14,501 nt of DNA from Fimadaptatus sp963928645 (GCA_963928645.1 CAWVGT010000020.1:1-14501); one strand, 5' to 3'; numbered from the stretch's first letter, positions 1 through 7,374 are shown. Notes: generated by a model not told the origin, from the sequence alone. Numbers and translations are program-made.

Positions 1-39
1 GCCGGGCGCATCACGCTGTACGTGTGCGCCCGGCCTTTT
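1..39 (+). terminator. Terminator-like hairpin opening repeat copy 1
   Basis: Bases 1-10 pair perfectly with 25-34, and 12-15 pair with 21-24 across one bulged T, giving a 14-bp GC-rich stem with a 5-base loop. It is followed by C and four Ts (36-39). The T tract is short, so this is a plausible but not certain intrinsic terminator for transcription running left to right from outside the window. Confidence 0.55.
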
Positions 40-262
40 GCCGCGCGGCACGCCGGGCACGGCTCACTGTGGAGCGTGCTCACGGCGGGATGGATGATGC
101 CTCGCCCATTCATACGCAAATGCAGGCGCCGCCACACCGAGCCACGCACCCAACCGCCAATAGCTTCAGGTTCATGCCCTCGCGCGCAGTCAACTGCGCT
201 TTCCTGCCGGTCAAAGTCCCCGCGCTGCGCAGCTGTTGAGCGTTTGGAACGGACACGAAATT

Positions 263-301
263 GCCGGGCGCATCACGCTGTACGTGTGCGCCCGGCCTTT
301 T
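263..301 (+). terminator. Terminator-like hairpin opening repeat copy 2
   Basis: It is identical to the hairpin at 1-39: arms 263-272 and 287-296, inner arms 274-277 and 283-286, then TTTT at 298-301. Exact preservation of this element, while the rest of the repeat drifts, suggests that the hairpin is the constrained part. Confidence 0.55.
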
Positions 302-597
302 GCCGCGCGGCACGCCGGGCACGGCTCACTGCGGAGCGTGCTCACAGCGGGATGGATGATGCCTCGCCCATTCATACGCAAATGCAGGCGCCGCCACGCT
401 GAGCCACGCACCCAACCGCCAATGGCTTCAGGTTCATGCCCTCGCGCACAGTCGACCGCGCATTCCCGCCGGATAAAGCCCCCTTCGCTGCGCAGCGTTG
501 AGCGAACGCAATCCAGGCCGCCGCATGCCGACTGAGACGGTGCAGCCAGCCCGGCTTGAACGCCGCTACCTGAATGCGCCTTTACTTCGGGGGCAGA

Positions 598-735
598 GCA
601 AGGCTGTACCTGCAACCCGCCCCGCGCTCGGCACCGGGCATCAAGGCCCGTTTATACATGCTGCCCGCCACACACGCCCCGACTCGGGCGCAAAGGCATG
701 GCTACATTCCACCCACACTCTCGCCGGGCGCAAAG
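598..735. repeat. Three degenerate 40-50 base tandem repeats
   Basis: Units run about 598-645, 646-695 and 696-735. Each has a purine-flanked start, a central block like CTGCAACCCGCC, CTGCCCGCCA or TTCCACCCAC, and ends CGGGCATCAAG or CGGGCGCAAAG. A fourth partial unit may start at 736. The similarity is loose and was judged by eye. Function is unknown. Confidence 0.5.
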
Positions 736-817
736 GTGCGAACAGGCAAGGCGCAGCGCACTCCGCTGAGTTTGCATACCACGTTCACGGCATCCGATGG
801 ATCAACACGGACGCAAA

Positions 818-854
818 CAGCCGGGCCGCTTCCCGCAGGAATTCAGCCCGGCTG
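818..854 (-). terminator. Possible weak terminator after thrS
   Basis: Bases 818-826 pair with 846-854 (9 bp, GC-rich, 19-base loop), about 45 bases past the thrS stop codon. Read on the minus strand, only GTTTG follows the stem, so termination would be weak. It is the only clear inverted repeat near the 3' end of thrS. Confidence 0.3.
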
Positions 855-900
855 TGCACATTCAAATCATACGGCGTTCAACTGCGCGCCGTCAGCCCGC

Positions 901-2814
901 TCAATCGCGCGCCTTGGTGCGTATCTCCTCCTGTATGCGCGCGAGTATGTCGTCCAGCGCCATCGTGCCCAGGTCGCCCTTGCGGCCGCGCACCGCGACC
1001 GTGCCGTTCTCGGCTTCCTTGTCGCCCAGCACGAACATGTACGGCACCTTCTCCATCTGCGCCTCGCGTATCTTGAAGCCTATCTTCTCGTTGCGCAGGT
1101 CGAGCTCGTAGCGTATGCCCAGCTCGTCCAGGCGCCTGGATATCGCTATCGCGGCGTCGTCGGCGCGGTTGGTGATCGTCATGACCTTGACCTGCACCGG
1201 GTTCAGCCACAGCGGGAACGCGCCGGCGAAGTGCTCGGTCAGTATGCCTATGAACCGCTCTATCGAACCGAATATCACGCGGTGTATCATCACCGGGCGA
1301 TGCTTCTCGCCGTCCGCGCCGGTATACGTCAGGTCAAACCGCTCGGGCAGGTTCATGTCGAGCTGTATCGTGCCGCACTGCCAGGTGCGCCCTATCGAAT
1401 CCTCCAGGTGGAAGTCTATCTTGGGGCCGTAGAACGCGCCGTCGCCCTCGTTTATCGTGTAGGGCACATTCAACTCGTCCAGCGCGCCCTGCAGGCCATT
1501 GGTCGCCAGCTCCCACATCTCATCCGTGCCTATCGAGTCCTCGGGCCGCGTGCTCAGCTCTATCGTGTACTTGAAGCCGAACATGTCGTACAGGTCGGTC
1601 GCCAGCTTGTATACGCCCATTATCTCGTCCTTTATCTGCTCAGGCATCATGAAAATGTGGGCGTCGTCCTGCGTAAAGCAGCGCACGCGCATCAGGCCGT
1701 GCAGCGTGCCCGACAGCTCATGCCGGTGCACCAGGCCCAGCTCGCCCATGCGCGCCGGCAGCTCCTTGTAGCTCCACGGCTTGCGCTTATAGGCCAGCAT
1801 GCCGCCCGGGCAGTTCATGGGCTTGATCGCGTAGTCCTCGTCGTCTATCCTGGTCGTGTACATGTTGTCGCGGTAGTGATCCCAGTGGCCCGAGCGCTCC
1901 CACAGCGAGCGGCTCAGTATCATCGGCGTCTTTATCTCCTGATAGCCGGCCTTGCGGTGTATCTCGCGCCAGTAGTCCTCCAGTATGTTTCTCAGCACCA
2001 TGCCCTTGGGGAAGAAGAACGGGAAGCCCGGGCCCTCGTCCATTATGCCGAACAGGTCGAGCTCGCGGCCCAGCTTGCGGTGGTCGCGCTTCTTGGCCTC
2101 CTCGAGCCGGTCGAGGTACGCCTGCAGCTCCTCCTTGGTCGCAAACGCCGTGCCGTATATGCGCTGGAGCATCTTGTTCTTCTCGTCGCCGCGCCAGTAC
2201 GCGCCGGCTATCGACATGAGCTTGATGGCCTTGACCTTGCCGGTCGAGGGCAGGTGCGGCCCGGCGCACAGGTCGGTGAAGTCGCCCTGCCTGTAGAACG
2301 ATATCACCGCATCCTCGGGCAGGTCGCGTATCAGCTCGACCTTGTACGGCTCGCCCTTCTCCTCGCACAGCGCTATCGCCTGCTCGCGCGGCAGCTCGAA
2401 CCGCTCCAGGCGTATGTTCTGCTTGATTATGCGGTTCATTTCCTTCTCGAGCTTGCCCAGCAGTTCGGGCGTGAACGGCTCGTCGACGTCGAAGTCGTAG
2501 TAGAAGCCGTTGTCTATCGCCGGGCCTATCGCCAGCTTGGCCTTCGGCACTATGTGCTTTACGGCCTGTGCCAGCACGTGCGACGCGGTGTGGCGCATCA
2601 CGCGCTTGCCCTCGTCGTCGGCAAACGTCAGTATCTCAAGGTTCAGCGGCTCGTCGCCCTGCGGGGTTATGGGCTCAACCAGGCTTATCAGCTTGCCGTT
2701 GAGCTTGGCCGCGAGCGCCTGCTTTTTGAGCTCGCCGTCGAGCGCCGATACCATGTCCAGCGCGTTCATGCCGTCCGCAAATTCGCGGTTCTGGCCGAGT
2801 AGATTGATCTTCAT
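901..2814 (-). CDS. thrS: Threonine--tRNA ligase (ThrRS)
   Basis: This cytoplasmic class II synthetase charges tRNA-Thr with threonine using ATP. The product is 637 residues, the normal full length. An N-terminal TGS domain (about 1-62) is followed by the editing domain with its HxxxH pair (H75, H79) and the second zinc-like site C183/H187 in a CAGPH motif. The catalytic core (about 260-535) shows the MNCPGG motif with C335, motif 2 arginine around R376-R378, H386 and H511, matching the family's zinc ligands. The C-terminal anticodon-binding domain starts near 540. The start at 2814 is chosen because AGGAGG lies 8 bases upstream and the protein aligns from residue 1. The frame stays open upstream into the leader, but that part is not protein-like. 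Regulation is by the T-box leader just upstream. Isoleucine codons here are almost all ATA. Confidence 0.98.
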   Translation of the reverse strand: MKINLLGQNREFADGMNALDMVSALDGELKKQALAAKLNGKLISLVEPITPQGDEPLNLEILTFADDEGKRVMRHTASHVLAQAVKHIVPKAKLAIGPAIDNGFYYDFDVDEPFTPELLGKLEKEMNRIIKQNIRLERFELPREQAIALCEEKGEPYKVELIRDLPEDAVISFYRQGDFTDLCAGPHLPSTGKVKAIKLMSIAGAYWRGDEKNKMLQRIYGTAFATKEELQAYLDRLEEAKKRDHRKLGRELDLFGIMDEGPGFPFFFPKGMVLRNILEDYWREIHRKAGYQEIKTPMILSRSLWERSGHWDHYRDNMYTTRIDDEDYAIKPMNCPGGMLAYKRKPWSYKELPARMGELGLVHRHELSGTLHGLMRVRCFTQDDAHIFMMPEQIKDEIMGVYKLATDLYDMFGFKYTIELSTRPEDSIGTDEMWELATNGLQGALDELNVPYTINEGDGAFYGPKIDFHLEDSIGRTWQCGTIQLDMNLPERFDLTYTGADGEKHRPVMIHRVIFGSIERFIGILTEHFAGAFPLWLNPVQVKVMTITNRADDAAIAISRRLDELGIRYELDLRNEKIGFKIREAQMEKVPYMFVLGDKEAENGTVAVRGRKGDLGTMALDDILARIQEEIRTKARD

Positions 2815-2873
2815 ACCTATCCTCCTATACCTTATCGGGCGCGCAACGCGGCGCTCCGGCGCTTTCCGGTAAA

Positions 2874-2908
2874 TAAAAAAAGCGCCCACGACGCCGAGGG
2901 ACGAGCGC
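2874..2908 (-). terminator. Regulated terminator of the thrS T-box
   Basis: On the minus strand GCGCTC (2908-2903) pairs with GGGCGC (2887-2882), extended by two G-U pairs. It is followed directly by seven Ts (2881-2875). Its 5' arm lies immediately downstream of the T-box sequence, and the loop contains the CCCTCG needed for the antiterminator, so the two structures exclude each other. Confidence 0.85.
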
Positions 2909-3091
2909 ACGGCCCGCGGTTCCACCCTCGTTGTGAAGCACCACCTTGTTTGAGCTGTAACGCACTTCCGCGCCCCCGGTCGCGGGCTGGTGTTCGGCAC
3001 TGGATCCCGCCCTGCGCGCGCTTTCAGCCGCCGGCGCACGCTCTCTGCCAGGGTTGCGGATCCGCCTACTGCCCGGTCTTTCCGGAAGATT
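2874..3091 (-). promoter_or_regulatory. T-box riboswitch leader of thrS
   Basis: On the minus strand the leader carries the T-box signature AGGGTGGAACCGCG (2928-2915). The antiterminator can form by pairing CGAGGG (2930-2925) with CCCTCG (2900-2895). The competing terminator lies just downstream. In the upstream half, an AGTAGG motif, an AGAGAG loop and a GGCGGCTGAAAGC segment fit the stem I layout of the class. A GAAC-ACC stretch (ACC at 2991-2989) sits where the specifier codon is expected, and ACC encodes threonine. From the known mechanism, uncharged tRNA-Thr stabilises the antiterminator and lets thrS be transcribed. The element is certain; the exact stem I fold and specifier were assigned by eye. 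Confidence 0.93.
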
Positions 3092-3097
3092 AGTGAT

Positions 3098-3126
3098 ATT
3101 ATATGCCGCGCGCATGGTTTTGTCAA
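3098..3126 (-). promoter_or_regulatory. Sigma-70 promoter of thrS
   Basis: On the minus strand TTGACA (3126-3121) and TATAAT (3103-3098) are separated by exactly 17 bases, a full consensus match. Transcription should start near 3091, just before the T-box stem I. Confidence 0.9.
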
Positions 3127-3145
3127 GCGCTTTTTTGATAACGGC

Positions 3146-3176
3146 GCGGCGGCGAAGCCGTTCGCTCCGCCGCCGC
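3146..3176 (-). terminator. GC-rich hairpin just after the CDF gene
   Basis: Bases 3146-3154 pair perfectly with 3168-3176 (9 bp). The hairpin starts 5 bases past the stop codon of the transporter gene. Read on the minus strand it is followed by CCGTTATC and an A run, not a T run, so it is at best an atypical terminator or an RNA 3'-end stabiliser. It lies just upstream of the thrS promoter. Confidence 0.35.
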
Positions 3177-3181
3177 CCGGA

Positions 3182-4360
3182 TCACTGCGCGCGATAGTCC
3201 ACAAACGCCCGGTCGATCGTGGGCACAACGTACAGGTTTGAGTCGCGCTCGCTGAACCGCTGCTCGAGCTGCGCGACTATCTGGGCGTCGGTCAGCGCGC
3301 AGTCGTAGGGCGAGAGCACGTCGAATATGCAGTTGGTATGCGTGCTGCCTATGACCACGCGGAAGTCGTGCAGCGTCAGGCGCGGCTCGATCGCGTGCAG
3401 CGCGTTCATGGCAAATTCGCGCAGCTCGTTTACGCGCGGATCATCGGTGACTATGGGGTCCATGTGTATCACGGCCTCCACGTCCAGCTCGCGCTTTATG
3501 TGGCGCTCTATGTTGTCGATCATGTCGTGGCTCTCCATAATGTCGGCCGAAGCCGACACCTCCACGTGCAGCGACGCAAAGCTGCGGCCCGGGCCGTAGT
3601 CGTGCACTATCATGTCGTGTATGCCCAGCACGCCCGGATACTCGCGCACCACGCCGACTATGCGCTGCACCAGCTCGGGGCTGGCCGGCGCGCCCAGCAG
3701 GTCGTTGAGCGCCTCGTTTATAATCTTGATCGCGGTGAATATTATGAATGCCGCGACCGCCACGCCCATGTAGCCGTCCAGCTGGAAATTTATCAGCGGG
3801 CTGACTATCGTACTGAGCAGCACCGCCGCGCTGGCCAGCACGTCCGATATCGAATCCATCGACGCCGCCTCGAGCACCGGCGAACCTATATGCCGCCCCA
3901 CGCGCCGATAAAACAGGTACAGCCACAGCTTGAGCGCTATCGCCCCGATCAGCACGCCCACGTTCAGCGCCGAAAAGCTGACCGGGTCGGGCGATATGAT
4001 CTTGTCGATCGACGAGCGCGCCAGCTCGTAGCCCAGCAGCAGTATCAGTATCGCCACCGCCATGCTGGCCAGATACTCGTAGCGCGCGTGACCAAACGGA
4101 TGGCCGCGATCGGCCGGCCGGCTGGCCAGCTTGAAGCTCAGCAGCGATATCACCGACGAGCCCGCGTCCGACAGGTTGTTGAGCGCATCGGCGCGCAGCG
4201 CTATCGAGCCGCTCAGCACGCCCGCCGCAAACTTGCCGGCAAACAGCAACAGGTTGATGAGTATGCCGACTGCGCTGGCCGCGTTGCCGCCGCGCTCGCG
4301 CGTGGCCGGATCGGCGGGCGTGTCCCAGCCGCGGATCAGCTTTTTGCAAATTGATTCCAT
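3182..4360 (-). CDS. Cation diffusion facilitator family transporter, manganese-type signature
   Basis: This is a 392-residue inner-membrane exporter of the CDF family, which uses proton antiport to expel divalent metals. Six membrane segments can be placed at about 28-50, 54-78, 97-116, 131-152, 166-186 and 194-214, followed by the cytoplasmic dimerisation domain (about 223-303). The HPFGHARYEY motif (87-96) is typical. The transport-site residues are N61 and D65 in TM2 and D169 and D173 in TM5, an ND-DD pattern that the literature associates with manganese-transporting CDFs rather than zinc exporters (HD-HD). An extra C-terminal region of about 90 residues (304-392) follows the usual end. 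The start is preceded by AGGTGAT at good spacing. Metal specificity is inferred from motif only. Confidence 0.93.
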   Translation of the reverse strand: MESICKKLIRGWDTPADPATRERGGNAASAVGILINLLLFAGKFAAGVLSGSIALRADALNNLSDAGSSVISLLSFKLASRPADRGHPFGHARYEYLASMAVAILILLLGYELARSSIDKIISPDPVSFSALNVGVLIGAIALKLWLYLFYRRVGRHIGSPVLEAASMDSISDVLASAAVLLSTIVSPLINFQLDGYMGVAVAAFIIFTAIKIINEALNDLLGAPASPELVQRIVGVVREYPGVLGIHDMIVHDYGPGRSFASLHVEVSASADIMESHDMIDNIERHIKRELDVEAVIHMDPIVTDDPRVNELREFAMNALHAIEPRLTLHDFRVVIGSTHTNCIFDVLSPYDCALTDAQIVAQLEQRFSERDSNLYVVPTIDRAFVDYRAQ

Positions 4361-4431
4361 TCATATCACCTGCTCCGCCCGTTCGGGCGACAAAATCCGG
4401 CCGCGCCGCTGCAGCCGGTTCAATTCCTTCT

Positions 4432-4440
4432 ATTATATCA
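4432..4440 (-). promoter_or_regulatory. Extended -10 promoter of the CDF gene
   Basis: On the minus strand TGATATAAT (4440-4432) is an extended -10 box about 75 bases upstream of the start codon. No good -35 box is visible, as expected for extended -10 promoters. Confidence 0.5.
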
Positions 4441-4518
4441 TATGGGCGCGCGCCATGCTCGGTCATACTGTTAAGCGCGAATAAATTGTTTGCGCGCTAA
4501 ATTTACGAAAATTTACAG

Positions 4519-4548
4519 CGATAATTCAGCGCCGCCTGCAACATAATA
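4519..4548 (+). promoter_or_regulatory. Candidate sigma-G promoter of the SASP genes
   Basis: CATAATA (4542-4548) fits the sigma-G -10 consensus CATHHTA. CGATA (4519-4523), 18 bases upstream, partly fits the -35 consensus. It lies about 75 bases ahead of the first SASP gene. Forespore sigma-G control is the known rule for alpha/beta SASP genes; here it is inferred from the motif. Confidence 0.5.
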
Positions 4549-4624
4549 TGACCGTTCCAAGGCGAAAAGGCAGCAAGTGAGCTAAACCGCGCAGCAGCGC
4601 AGAAATTTGGAGGTGAATCGACAT

Positions 4625-4831
4625 ATGAGCAAGAACAGCAAGGTGAATGTGCCCGAGGCGCGCGACGCGCTGTCCAACATGAAGTACGAGATAGCCCGCG
4701 AGCTGGGTGTGAACCTCAAGCAGGGCTACAACGGCGACCTGACCTCGCGCGAGAACGGCTACGTCGGCGGCTACATGGTCAAGAAGATGATAGAGGACTA
4801 TGAGCGCCAGGCGTCCGGCAGCATGAAGTGA
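4625..4831 (+). CDS. Alpha/beta-type small acid-soluble spore protein
   Basis: This is a 68-residue DNA-binding spore protein. Proteins of this family coat forespore DNA, convert it toward an A-like form and protect it from UV and heat, then are degraded at germination by the GPR protease. The hallmarks are visible: a KYEIARELGV segment, where GPR cleaves in the E-I-A region in relatives, and GYNGDLTSREN followed by GGYMVKKMI. The start at 4625 is chosen over an upstream TTG because GGAGGTG (4609-4615) lies 9 bases before it. It is followed after 28 bases by a second SASP gene in the same direction, so the two probably form an operon. Confidence 0.96.
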   Translation: MSKNSKVNVPEARDALSNMKYEIARELGVNLKQGYNGDLTSRENGYVGGYMVKKMIEDYERQASGSMK

Positions 4832-4859
4832 CCTAAATCGATATCGGAGGTTTAAGACA

Positions 4860-5123
4860 ATGCAGAACCAGAAACCCAACCAGGGCCAGAACCAGACCCA
4901 GTCCCAGAGCTCTTCCAGCCGCATAAACGTGCCGACCGCGCGCCAGGCGCTGGACACCATGAAGCAGGAGATCGCGGGCGAGCTGGGCGTCAACCTCAAG
5001 CAGGGCTACAACGGCGACCTGACCTCCCGCGAGGCCGGCTCCATCGGCGGCGGCATGGTAAAGCGCATGATCGAGCAGCAGGAGCGCCAGATGAGCGGCC
5101 AGCAGGGCAACATGCCTCGCTGA
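4860..5123 (+). CDS. Alpha/beta-type small acid-soluble spore protein, second copy
   Basis: This is an 87-residue paralogue of the preceding gene. The conserved core begins near residue 22 (RINVPTARQALDTMKQEIAG) and includes ELGVNLKQGYNGDLTSRE and GGGMVKRMI. It differs by an N-terminal Gln/Asn/Ser-rich tail of about 20 residues and a short Gln-rich C-terminal tail. Nucleotide identity to the first copy is very high around GTCAACCTCAAGCAGGGC, consistent with a local duplication. GGAGG at 4846-4850 is 9 bases before the ATG. Transcription ends at the strong hairpin at 5176-5216. Confidence 0.96.
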   Translation: MQNQKPNQGQNQTQSQSSSSRINVPTARQALDTMKQEIAGELGVNLKQGYNGDLTSREAGSIGGGMVKRMIEQQERQMSGQQGNMPR

Positions 5124-5175
5124 CGCGCGTGACCCAATATAGCGTCCTTGGCGGCATCTGCCGCTGAGCGCGCGG

Positions 5176-5216
5176 CCGCGCCCCGGGACTGGGTTCCGGG
5201 GCGCGGTCGTATTTTT
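5176..5216 (+). terminator. Intrinsic terminator of the SASP operon
   Basis: CCGCGCCCCGG (5176-5186) pairs perfectly with CCGGGGCGCGG (5196-5206) around a 9-base loop, extended by a G-T pair. Five Ts follow at 5212-5216. Confidence 0.88.
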
Positions 5217-5318
5217 ATGTCCCGCCGCGACGTAACGCCCGCGCAATGCACAGTCAATCGGCACTTAACCCCGCGCGTATACAATAGCCAAAACCAATGC
5301 AAAAGGAGCGTGCACATA

Positions 5319-6188
5319 ATGAGTCTAAAAGTAGCGCTGCTGCAGCTCGCGCCCGCCAGCAGCCTTGACGCCAACCTGCGCAAGGGCCTGGACGCCTGCC
5401 GCCGGGCACGCGCGCTCGGCGCGGACATTGCACTGTTCCCCGAGATGTGGAGCAACGGCTACGCACTCGACCGCCCGCCCGAGGAGTGGACGCGCGAGGC
5501 AATACCCATGGACGGCGCGTTCACCCGCGCGTTCGGCGCGCTGGCGGCGCAGCTCGGTATCGCGATTGGCGTGACGCTGCTGGAGCAGTACCCCGGCGCG
5601 CCGCGCAACGCGCTCGCGCTGTTCGACCGGCACGGCCGGCGCGCGCTGACCTATGCCAAGGTGCACACCTGCGACTTCGACGTCGAGCGCGCGCTCACGC
5701 CCGGCGACGACTTTTACGTGACCGAGCTGGACACCGCCGCCGGGCCGGTGCAGGTCGGCGCGATGATCTGCTACGACCGCGAGTTCCCCGAGAGCGCGCG
5801 CATACTGATGCTCAAGGGCGCGGAACTGATACTCGTACCCAACGCCTGCCCCATGGAGCTCGACCGGCTCTCGCAGCTGCGTGGCCGCGCGTATGAGAAC
5901 ATGCTCGCAATCGCGACCTGCAACTACCCTGCGGGCGTGCCCGACTGCAACGGCCACTCCAGCGCGTTCGACGGCGTGGCGTACCTGCCGGGCATGGCCG
6001 GCTCGCGCGACACCTGCCTTGTCGAGGCCGGCGGCGACGAGGGCATATATCTGGCTGACATAGACCTCGATATGCTTCGCGAATACCGCGCGCGCGAAGT
6101 GCACGGCAACGCGTATCGCCGCCCCGGCCGCTATCACCTGCTGGTCAGCGACGAGGTGCGCGCGCCCTTCGTGCGGCCCCGGCGCTAA
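5319..6188 (+). CDS. Carbon-nitrogen hydrolase (nitrilase superfamily)
   Basis: This is a 289-residue predicted cytoplasmic amidase or carbamoylase. The Glu-Lys-Cys catalytic triad of the superfamily is present in its normal motifs: E42 in LFPEMW, K114 in YAKVH and C151 in MICYDREFPE. The length is typical of a single-domain member with no extra glutaminase or ligase domain. Substrates in the family range from N-carbamoyl compounds to omega-amides, and the residues I can see do not fix which applies here. The start at 5319 follows AAGGAG (5303-5308); an in-frame extension upstream runs through the SASP terminator and is rejected. A TATACAAT at 5278-5285 may be the -10 box. The gene converges with the dehydrogenase-like gene, leaving only 7 bases between stop codons. 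Confidence 0.93.
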   Translation: MSLKVALLQLAPASSLDANLRKGLDACRRARALGADIALFPEMWSNGYALDRPPEEWTREAIPMDGAFTRAFGALAAQLGIAIGVTLLEQYPGAPRNALALFDRHGRRALTYAKVHTCDFDVERALTPGDDFYVTELDTAAGPVQVGAMICYDREFPESARILMLKGAELILVPNACPMELDRLSQLRGRAYENMLAIATCNYPAGVPDCNGHSSAFDGVAYLPGMAGSRDTCLVEAGGDEGIYLADIDLDMLREYRAREVHGNAYRRPGRYHLLVSDEVRAPFVRPRR

Positions 6189-6195
6189 ATGCGTC

Positions 6196-7338
6196 TCACA
6201 GCGCGCGCACGCGCCGCACGCCCTCTATGCGCGCTATCTCGTCGAAGCCGCCGGGCAGCGCGGCCGCGTCGAGCTCGATTATCGAATACGCGTTGTCGCC
6301 GCGCGAGTCGTTCTGCATGCGGGCTATGTTCAGGCCGTGCGCGCTGAGTATCGCCGAGCAGCGGCTTATCATGCCGCGCACGTTCGCATGCGCTATGCAG
6401 ATGCGGCGGTTGCGCGAGCGCGTCAGCACGCACTCCGGGTAGTTGACCGAATTGCGCACATTGCCGTAGAGCAGATAGTCGCGCAGCTGGCGCGCGGCCA
6501 TCACGGCGCAGTTCTCCTCGGACTCGCGCGTGGACTGCGCCAGCTGCGGCAGCGCGACGACGCCGTCCAGCCCCAGCAGCCCCTCGCACGGCCAGTCGGC
6601 CATGTAGCGCCGCAGCCGCCCGTCGGCCAGCGCCGCGCGCACCGCGGCCGCGTCGACCAGCGCGCCGCTGGCGAAGTTGATCAGCACCGCGCCCCGGCGC
6701 ATGCGCTCCAGTTCGGGCGCGCCCATCAGCACGCCGCCGCGCGCGCCCGGCACGTGCAGGCTCACGTAGTCGCAGCGCTCCAGAAAGCTCAGGTCGGGCT
6801 CAATGCTCACGCGCGTGTCCAGCCCGTCGCGCGCGGCCGCGTCCATGAACGGGTCGTAGCCCAGCACGCTCATGCCCAGGTTGGCCGCGCCCCGCGCCAC
6901 GCGCGCGCCCGATGCGCCCAGCCCGATGATGCCCAGCGCCTTGCCCATCAGCTCCGTGCCCATAGGCGGCGCGTCCGCCGCGTCGGTGCGGGCGCCCGGC
7001 GCGTGCCCGCGCGCCCAGTCCAGCCCCTCTATCACGTTGCGCGCCGCCATCAGCATCGCGCAGAGCACCATCTCCTTTACGGCGTTGGCGTTCGCGCCCG
7101 GCGCGTTGAACGCCGCCACGCCCGCAGCGCTCAGCTCGTCCAGCGGCAGGTCGCCGCAGCCCGCGCCTGCCAGCGCTACCGCGAGCGGCGCCGCGCCCGG
7201 CACCGGCCAGCGCGCGCCCGCGCCGCGCGTCAGCAGCGCGTCGCAGCCCGCGGGCTCGCGCGTCAGCTCAAACTCGCCCGGCTCCAGCACCGCGCGCACC
7301 GCGTCGGATACATCGGCTGTAACGCATATCTTGTACAT
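6196..7338 (-). CDS. D-3-phosphoglycerate dehydrogenase-like protein with ACT domain; catalytic Arg and His replaced
   Basis: This 380-residue protein resembles the short clostridial SerA type, whose members oxidise 3-phosphoglycerate to 3-phosphohydroxypyruvate, the first step of serine synthesis. The GxGxxG NAD motif (G139, G141, G144) and acidic D162 are intact. FNAPGANANAVKE (78-90) and STRESEENCAVMA (269-281) match the family closely. A C-terminal ACT domain covers about 312-380. However, the catalytic Arg of the usual N-x-A-R-G motif is S224, and the catalytic His of PHLGAST is Q265; E252 remains. The loop normally reading GAGVNN reads GAGCGD. Serine synthesis is therefore doubtful. Start 7338 is preferred because GGGGGA lies 6 bases upstream; an ATG at 7344 is also in frame. 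No serC is adjacent. Confidence 0.9.
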   Translation of the reverse strand: MYKICVTADVSDAVRAVLEPGEFELTREPAGCDALLTRGAGARWPVPGAAPLAVALAGAGCGDLPLDELSAAGVAAFNAPGANANAVKEMVLCAMLMAARNVIEGLDWARGHAPGARTDAADAPPMGTELMGKALGIIGLGASGARVARGAANLGMSVLGYDPFMDAAARDGLDTRVSIEPDLSFLERCDYVSLHVPGARGGVLMGAPELERMRRGAVLINFASGALVDAAAVRAALADGRLRRYMADWPCEGLLGLDGVVALPQLAQSTRESEENCAVMAARQLRDYLLYGNVRNSVNYPECVLTRSRNRRICIAHANVRGMISRCSAILSAHGLNIARMQNDSRGDNAYSIIELDAAALPGGFDEIARIEGVRRVRAL

Positions 7339-7374
7339 CGCCATTCCCCCATTCGCAACGCTGATTATCTTTTT

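Larger units (their letters stand above)
1..502. repeat. Two tandem copies of a 262-base non-coding repeat
   Basis: Bases 1-240 recur at 263-502. The first 69 bases are identical; later parts diverge by scattered substitutions and one small indel (about 90-95% identical by eye). The period is 262 bases because about 20 unique bases (241-262) separate the copies. Each copy opens with a GC-rich hairpin followed by CTTTT. Open frames on both strands are Arg/Ala/Cys-rich, lack convincing ribosome-binding sites and match nothing I recognise, so I treat the repeat as non-coding. The left copy may continue a longer array outside the window. Possible readings are an array of small RNA units ending in terminators or an intergenic repeat family; the sequence does not decide. 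Confidence 0.85.
503..900. other. Non-coding stretch downstream of thrS
   Basis: I see no gene here. Long open frames exist because of the GC content, but their translations are low-complexity shadows without a start context. The stretch holds the degenerate short repeats at 598-735 and the inverted repeat at 818-854. Confidence 0.6.

Noticed and set aside
1..502. CRISPR array
   Set aside because: Two copies of about 240 bases with a 22-base gap do not fit short repeats and unique spacers, and no cas gene is present.
22..535. Small open frames in the 262-base repeat
   Set aside because: Differences between the copies do not favour silent positions in any frame, and no ribosome-binding site is present.
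574..2802. Very long open frame on the plus strand opposite thrS
   Set aside because: It is the antisense shadow of thrS in GC-rich DNA. The product is Tyr/Val/Leu/Arg repetitive without any domain, and thrS on the other strand is unmistakable.
2815..3228. Upstream in-frame extension of thrS
   Set aside because: It covers the promoter and T-box leader. A ribosome-binding site and family alignment place the start at 2814.
4414..4428. tRNA T-arm-like GGTTCAATTCC
   Set aside because: No pairing flanks, anticodon arm or acceptor stem can be built around it; it lies in the leader of the CDF gene.
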